Origin: DASPKW01 sp038244055
GTDB lineage: Bacteria; Planctomycetota; Phycisphaerae; Tepidisphaerales; Tepidisphaeraceae
Direction: 5' to 3'
DNA: 9,578 nt
NCBI GenBank assembly: GCA_038244055.1
Contig: JBBRTW010000266.1
Location: 1 to 9,578, forward strand
The notes beneath the pieces were generated by a model. It had not been told where the DNA came from and made no database searches. It was given only the letters and a program-made list of their open reading frames with translations. Position 1 is the stretch's first letter. The number at the start of each line of letters is the position of its first letter. Below are positions 5,917 to 9,578 of the stretch, piece after piece. The position numbers and the translations under genes were made by a program.

Positions 5917-6309
5917 ATGCAGCTCAGTACGTCCATTTACGACCGGCTCTTGCGCGCGTTCGCGGCCACACACGAAGGCGAAGATCACCGCTGCCACGAG
6001 CGCCTCATTATCGCGGCCGGCGCGATGGTGCTGCCGATCTCCGATGAGCAGGGGGACTGGGTGCGCGTCCGCGTCGGCGATCTTTCGCCCGAGGGCATTT
6101 CCATCTTGCACCACCGCCCGCTGACCGTGGGCGGGGAGTTTCTTTTGCAGCTTCCGCGCGAAGCCAACGAAGACTCCGCGACCGTCCGCTGTCTCGTGCG
6201 CAGCAGCACGCTCGTCGCCGAGGCATGCTATCGGATTGGCGCGGAGTTCGATTCGCTGGATATCAGGCCGGGCTGCCTGCTGCCCATGGCGGCGGGGGAT
6301 TTCGCGTAG
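5917..6309 (+). CDS. Single-domain PilZ protein, probable c-di-GMP receptor
   Basis: This 130-residue soluble protein consists almost entirely of one PilZ domain (about 22-125). Both c-di-GMP contact motifs are present: RxxxR as R25-CHE-R29, and DxSxxG as D55-LSPE-G60. They are separated by the usual beta strands, and the fold continues with LTVGGEFLLQLP and a closing YRIGAEFDSL. In characterised PilZ proteins the arginines and the D/NxSxxG loop clamp the nucleotide, so binding is likely here, though not shown. No output domain is fused, so it would act by contact with a partner that is not identifiable. It lies 51 bases after the alpha-E gene in the same direction. The start at 5917 leaves a short helix-like leader before RxxxR; no strong Shine-Dalgarno sequence precedes it. 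Confidence 0.87.
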   Translation: MQLSTSIYDRLLRAFAATHEGEDHRCHERLIIAAGAMVLPISDEQGDWVRVRVGDLSPEGISILHHRPLTVGGEFLLQLPREANEDSATVRCLVRSSTLVAEACYRIGAEFDSLDIRPGCLLPMAAGDFA

Positions 6310-6372
6310 GGCGGGCGCACCGAGCGACATCGATCACCTGAATCGCGACAAATGTTTAATGCATCGCAGCGC

Positions 6373-6501
6373 GGTCATCCTGAGGGAGCTTCAGGCGACC
6401 GAAGGATCGTGCGTATCCATCGCGGCCCGTTCCCTGCGATAGAATGGTCCGCCACGCCGCAGCCAGATTCTTCAGTCGCCTGAAGCTCCCTCAGAATGAC
6501 C
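6373..6501. repeat. 35-bp inverted repeat around a 59-bp spacer
   Basis: Positions 6373-6407 are the inverse of 6467-6501 at 32 of 35 bases; the core GAGGGAGCTTCAGGCGA is unchanged in both arms. The three differences are all transitions. The arms lie in the 337-base gap between the PilZ and polA genes and could form a long hairpin in RNA or single-stranded DNA. There is no T-tract after it, so a terminator role is uncertain. The arms resemble the TCATCCTGAGG-type interspersed repeats I recall from many genomes (from memory). Apart from this and the octamer array at 6561-6584, the gap 6310-6646 holds no gene I can support. Confidence 0.8.
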
Positions 6502-6560
6502 CCGGCCACGACTTCGCAACTCTACATGGGTTCTTCACGCCTCGCCCTCCCTTCACCTCT

Positions 6561-6584
6561 TCTCGGCGTCTCCGCGCCTCCGCG
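6561..6584 (-). repeat. Octanucleotide tandem array, CGCGGAGR-like x3
   Basis: On the minus strand there are three adjacent 8-mers: CGCGGAGG, CGCGGAGA, CGCCGAGA. The block is bracketed by a 6-bp inverted repeat, TTCACC at 6552-6557 and GGTGAA at 6584-6589. It sits about 60 bases before the polA start, within a pyrimidine-rich stretch. Confidence 0.6.
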
Positions 6585-6605
6585 GTGAATCTCCGCATTC
6601 TTCCC

Positions 6606-6635
6606 TTGGACGTCCCCGCTCCCAGCCCCTACCAT
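6606..6635 (+). promoter_or_regulatory. Weak candidate polA promoter
   Basis: TTGGAC at 6606-6611 and TACCAT at 6630-6635 are separated by 18 bases. The -10-like hexamer ends 11 bases before the polA ATG, so a start from it would leave only a few untranslated bases. The -35 match is poor (three of six to TTGACA), so this is only a candidate. Confidence 0.25.
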
Positions 6636-6646
6636 TAGCGGCGACG

Positions 6647-9538
6647 ATGCCCAAATCCTTCTATATCATCGATGGCCACGCCCATATTTACCGCGCCTAT
6701 TACGCGCCTTTTCGCGATCTCCAATCCCCCACCGGCGAGCCGACCAAGGCGACATTTGTCTTTCTCCAGCGCCTGCTCGGACTGATCGAATTGCGCAAGC
6801 CGGATTACCTGGCCATGGTCATCGATTCGGGTGATGAGACCGTCTTTCGCCGCGAGATTTTCCCGGAATATAAGGCCAATCGAAAAGAGCGGCCCGCGGA
6901 TTTCACCCCCCAGGAACAGCGCATCATTACGCTGGTGAAGGACCTCGGCATCCCCACTTACGCCAAGCCCGGTTTCGAGGCCGATGATCTGCTGGCGACC
7001 ATGGCCCATCGCCTGGCCGGGCAGGATTTTGAAGTCTTCATGGTCTCCTCCGACAAGGACCTGCGCCAGGTCGTGAGCGATTCAGCGCGGATGTACGATG
7101 CGTATTCGGATACAGTGCTCGATTCCGCGCGAATCCTCGAGAAATATGGCTACACGCCCGCGCAGGCGGTCGAAGTTCAAACCCTCATGGGCGACAACAC
7201 CGATAACGTCCCCGGCATCCCCGGCGTCGGCGAGAAGACGGCCGTCAAGCTCATTCAGCAATACGGCACGGCCGACAATGTTCTCCGGCACATCGACGAA
7301 CTGAAGGGCAAGATCAAGGAGAGCTTCGAGAAGAACGCCGACCACATCCCCATCGCCCGGCAACTCGTCACGCTTCGCGCCAATGTCGAGATGGAGTTCG
7401 ATCCCGAGCAATGCCGGTATTCGGGGATCAATGTCGAAGCACTGCGGCGGCATCTGGCGGAATGCGGGTTTCATAGTCTGCTGAAGAAATATTCCCCGGC
7501 CGCTGCTCCCGCCGCGCCGGCCGCGCCGATCGCGAAGGATTCGGCAGCGCCGGTCGCGCGTGAGATGATGTCGCCTGCGAAAGCCACCGCCGCATCCTCC
7601 GGCTCATCATCCTCCTTCGTCGATACGCTGTTCGACATGCGCCCGCCCGCGGATGCTTCCGATGCGGCGGCATCTTCCGCCGCCGCCCCCGCGATCGATC
7701 CCGGCCACGAAACCTCGGCCGATCTCCACTACACACTCATCAACACCGATGACGCCCTGGCCGACTTTGTTACACAGCTCAAGAAGCAGAAGCGTTTCGC
7801 CTTCGACACCGAGACCGACAGCCTCGAAGCCGTCACCGCCAATCTCGTCGGCATCAGCATCAGTTGGGCCGCCTCCAGCGGCTATTACATTCCCGTCCGC
7901 TGCCCCTCGGATGAAACCGCGCTGCACTGCGATAAGGTACTGCCCGCGCTCAAGCCGATTCTCGAAGATCCAACCATCGCCAAGGTCGGGCATAATATTA
8001 AGTACGACCTGCTGGTCATGCGCAGCCACGGGATCATGCTCCGCGGCATCGAGATGGATTCGATGGTGGCCGCTTTTCTCATCGATTCCGGACGGATGCA
8101 ATTTGGGATTGACAGCCTCGCCCTGAGCTATCTCAACTTCAAGAAGGTCGCCACGGCGGAGCTGATCGGCTCGGGTAAGAACCAGATCACTATGGACCGC
8201 GTCATTCTCAAGACAATCACGCAATACGCGGCCGAGGATGCCGATATCGCCCTGCGCCTGGCCGACCTTTTCAAAGGAAAGCTTGAAGAAATTCCCGCGC
8301 TCAAGAAGCTCAGCGACACGGTGGAAACGCCCCTGATCGATGTGCTGGCGGAGATGGAATTCAATGGCGTTTCCATCGATGAGAACATGCTCAAGGAGCA
8401 GAGCCAAGTGCTCGGGCTGCGCGCCGATGAGCTTCGCCTCAAGATCATCGAAGAGGCCGGCGTTGAGTTTAACCCCGATTCGCCCAAGCAACTGGCCGAT
8501 GTGCTCTTCAACAAACTTGGCCTGAAAGTCGTCAAGCGCAACAAGACCGGCCCGAGCACTGATGTTGAAGTCCTGGAAAAGCTGGCCGATATCCACAAAG
8601 TCCCGCGCCTGATTCTCGAGTACCGCAGCCTGGTCAAGCTGAAGAATACCTACCTCGATAACCTGAAGGATTACGTCAATCCGAAAACCGGCCGAATTCA
8701 TGGGAGTTTCAATCAAGCGGGCGCGGCCACCGGCCGGCTTTCCATGTCGGACCCGAATTTACAGAACATCCCCATTCGAACGGATGAGGGCCGGCGCATT
8801 CGATTGGCGTTTGTGCCGGCCGACCGCGAGAAGGATGTGCTGCTGACGGCCGACTATTCACAGATCGAACTGCGTTTGCTCGCGCATTTCACGCAGGAGC
8901 CCGCGCTTCTCCGCGCCTTCGCGGCCGATGAGGATGTTCACAAGACGGTTGCCGCAGAGGTTTTTCATGTTCCGCTTGCGGAAGTGACCAAGGATCAGCG
9001 CGGTCAGGCCAAGACCATCAACTTTGGCATTATCTACGGCGTGTCCGCATACGGCCTGGCCCGGCGCATCGAAGGACTCGATCGCAAGGCGGCGCAGAAG
9101 CTCATCGATGCGTACAACGCCCGTTTCCCGAGCATCAAGAAATTCCTCGAGCAATGCGTCGCCCAGGCGCAGGCCTTTGGCTATGTCGAGACCATCCTCG
9201 GCCGCCGCCGCGCGTTGCCCGATATCACCAGCGGCGTGATTGCTCTGCGAAATGCCGCTGAAAGAATGGCGATCAACTCCGTCGTACAAGGGTCGGCGGC
9301 CGACCTGATCAAAGTGGCCATGAACAACGTATATGCTCGTATGACCAAGGAGCATTGGCGGAGCAAACTGCTGCTGCAGGTTCACGATGAACTGGTCTTC
9401 GAAACCCCGGCCGACGTGGTCGAGCAGGAGGCCGGGTGGATTCGCCAGGAAATGATCCGCGCCGGCGAGCCTTTGGGCGTTACGGTGCCGCTGAAAGTCG
9501 AAGCCGGCTGGGGCAAGAACTGGCAGGAGGGAAAATGA
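6647..9538 (+). CDS. polA: DNA polymerase I, full length with 5'-3' and 3'-5' exonucleases
   Basis: This 963-residue cytosolic repair and primer-removal polymerase has three modules. The 5'-nuclease (1-282) keeps its acidic metal sites: D9, D60, EADD at 111-114, SSDKD at 134-138 and GDNTDNVPGIPGVGEKTA from 182. An Ala/Pro/Ser-rich linker (about 283-357) follows. The proofreading domain (about 358-550) has all DEDDy residues: D387 and E389 in FDTETD, D454 in HNIKYD, Y527 and D531 in YAAED. The polymerase domain (about 560-963) shows motif A with D736 in ADYSQIELR, the O-helix R785, K789 and F793 in RGQAKTINFGIIYG, and motif C VHDELVFE with D914 and E915. Phe at 793 is the position occupied by Phe762 in E. 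coli Pol I. All three activities are therefore predicted functional. Length is slightly above E. coli Pol I (928), largely through the linker. The final codons contain AGGAGG and overlap the next gene by ATGA, suggesting coupled translation. Confidence 0.98.
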   Translation: MPKSFYIIDGHAHIYRAYYAPFRDLQSPTGEPTKATFVFLQRLLGLIELRKPDYLAMVIDSGDETVFRREIFPEYKANRKERPADFTPQEQRIITLVKDLGIPTYAKPGFEADDLLATMAHRLAGQDFEVFMVSSDKDLRQVVSDSARMYDAYSDTVLDSARILEKYGYTPAQAVEVQTLMGDNTDNVPGIPGVGEKTAVKLIQQYGTADNVLRHIDELKGKIKESFEKNADHIPIARQLVTLRANVEMEFDPEQCRYSGINVEALRRHLAECGFHSLLKKYSPAAAPAAPAAPIAKDSAAPVAREMMSPAKATAASSGSSSSFVDTLFDMRPPADASDAAASSAAAPAIDPGHETSADLHYTLINTDDALADFVTQLKKQKRFAFDTETDSLEAVTANLVGISISWAASSGYYIPVRCPSDETALHCDKVLPALKPILEDPTIAKVGHNIKYDLLVMRSHGIMLRGIEMDSMVAAFLIDSGRMQFGIDSLALSYLNFKKVATAELIGSGKNQITMDRVILKTITQYAAEDADIALRLADLFKGKLEEIPALKKLSDTVETPLIDVLAEMEFNGVSIDENMLKEQSQVLGLRADELRLKIIEEAGVEFNPDSPKQLADVLFNKLGLKVVKRNKTGPSTDVEVLEKLADIHKVPRLILEYRSLVKLKNTYLDNLKDYVNPKTGRIHGSFNQAGAATGRLSMSDPNLQNIPIRTDEGRRIRLAFVPADREKDVLLTADYSQIELRLLAHFTQEPALLRAFAADEDVHKTVAAEVFHVPLAEVTKDQRGQAKTINFGIIYGVSAYGLARRIEGLDRKAAQKLIDAYNARFPSIKKFLEQCVAQAQAFGYVETILGRRRALPDITSGVIALRNAAERMAINSVVQGSAADLIKVAMNNVYARMTKEHWRSKLLLQVHDELVFETPADVVEQEAGWIRQEMIRAGEPLGVTVPLKVEAGWGKNWQEGK

Positions 9539-9578
9539 CTCCCGAGCCCTTTCCACTCGCCGACGCCTATCCACGCGC
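9535..9578 (+). CDS. Start of an unidentified gene downstream of polA (partial)
   Basis: The ATG at 9535 overlaps the polA stop (ATGA) and is preceded by AGGAGG at 9525-9530, four bases upstream; this is the clearest Shine-Dalgarno sequence I noticed in the window. The visible product begins MTPEPFPLADAYPR and is cut by the window edge, so it cannot be identified. The overlap implies co-transcription and coupled translation with polA. Confidence 0.6.
   Translation, partial: MTPEPFPLADAYPR

Noticed and set aside
5341..6330. 329-codon minus-strand frame spanning the alpha-E and PilZ genes
   Set aside because: It mirrors two supported genes and the gap between them; composition is typical of a shadow frame.
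6444..6638. 64-codon plus-strand frame before polA
   Set aside because: It runs through one arm of the 35-bp inverted repeat and the octamer array; no protein similarity is recognised.
7607..8716. 369-codon open frame on the minus strand
   Set aside because: It is antisense to polA; no domain or motif was recognised.

Overview
This GC-rich window looks like a piece of a Planctomycetota chromosome, or more broadly of the PVC group. The main evidence is a secreted protein with the PSCyt1 - DUF1549 - LamG-like - DUF1553 architecture, which is typical of planctomycetes. The intergenic repeats include an inverted pair whose translation gives a HGQDARAT-type peptide, which I recall from spurious ORFs in PVC genomes. 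No search was run, so the placement is by recognition only.

Layout, all genes on the plus strand: (1) a few codons of an upstream gene; (2) a nitrilase-superfamily amidase resembling YafV/omega-amidase, 83-853; (3) a REP-like inverted pair whose GTAG box contains the amidase stop codon, 850-946; (4) a 1065-residue cytochrome-like DUF1549/DUF1553 protein, 1050-4247; (5) about 595 bases without an intact gene, 4248-4842, holding an octamer array, a four-arm nested palindrome, a GTAG-preceded hairpin, a nonamer array, the first 25 codons of a VOC/PhnB-like gene cut off at a heptamer array, and a 14-bp tandem pair just before the next gene; (6) an alpha-E (DUF403) protein, 4843-5865; (7) a small PilZ protein with both c-di-GMP motifs, 5917-6309; (8) a 337-base gap with a 35-bp inverted repeat and another octamer array; (9) full-length DNA polymerase I with all three catalytic modules intact, 6647-9538; (10) the first codons of a gene coupled to polA by an ATGA overlap.

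The genes do not form one pathway. Amidase and polA are housekeeping functions. The DUF1553 and alpha-E genes each lack the partner they usually sit beside (DUF1501; circularly permuted ATP-grasp and transglutaminase-like genes). The most unusual content is between the genes: every gap longer than about 150 bases holds short tandem arrays and/or inverted repeats, and two long ORFs are artificially extended at the 5' end by reading through such repeats. The starts given here (1050 and 4843) correct for that.
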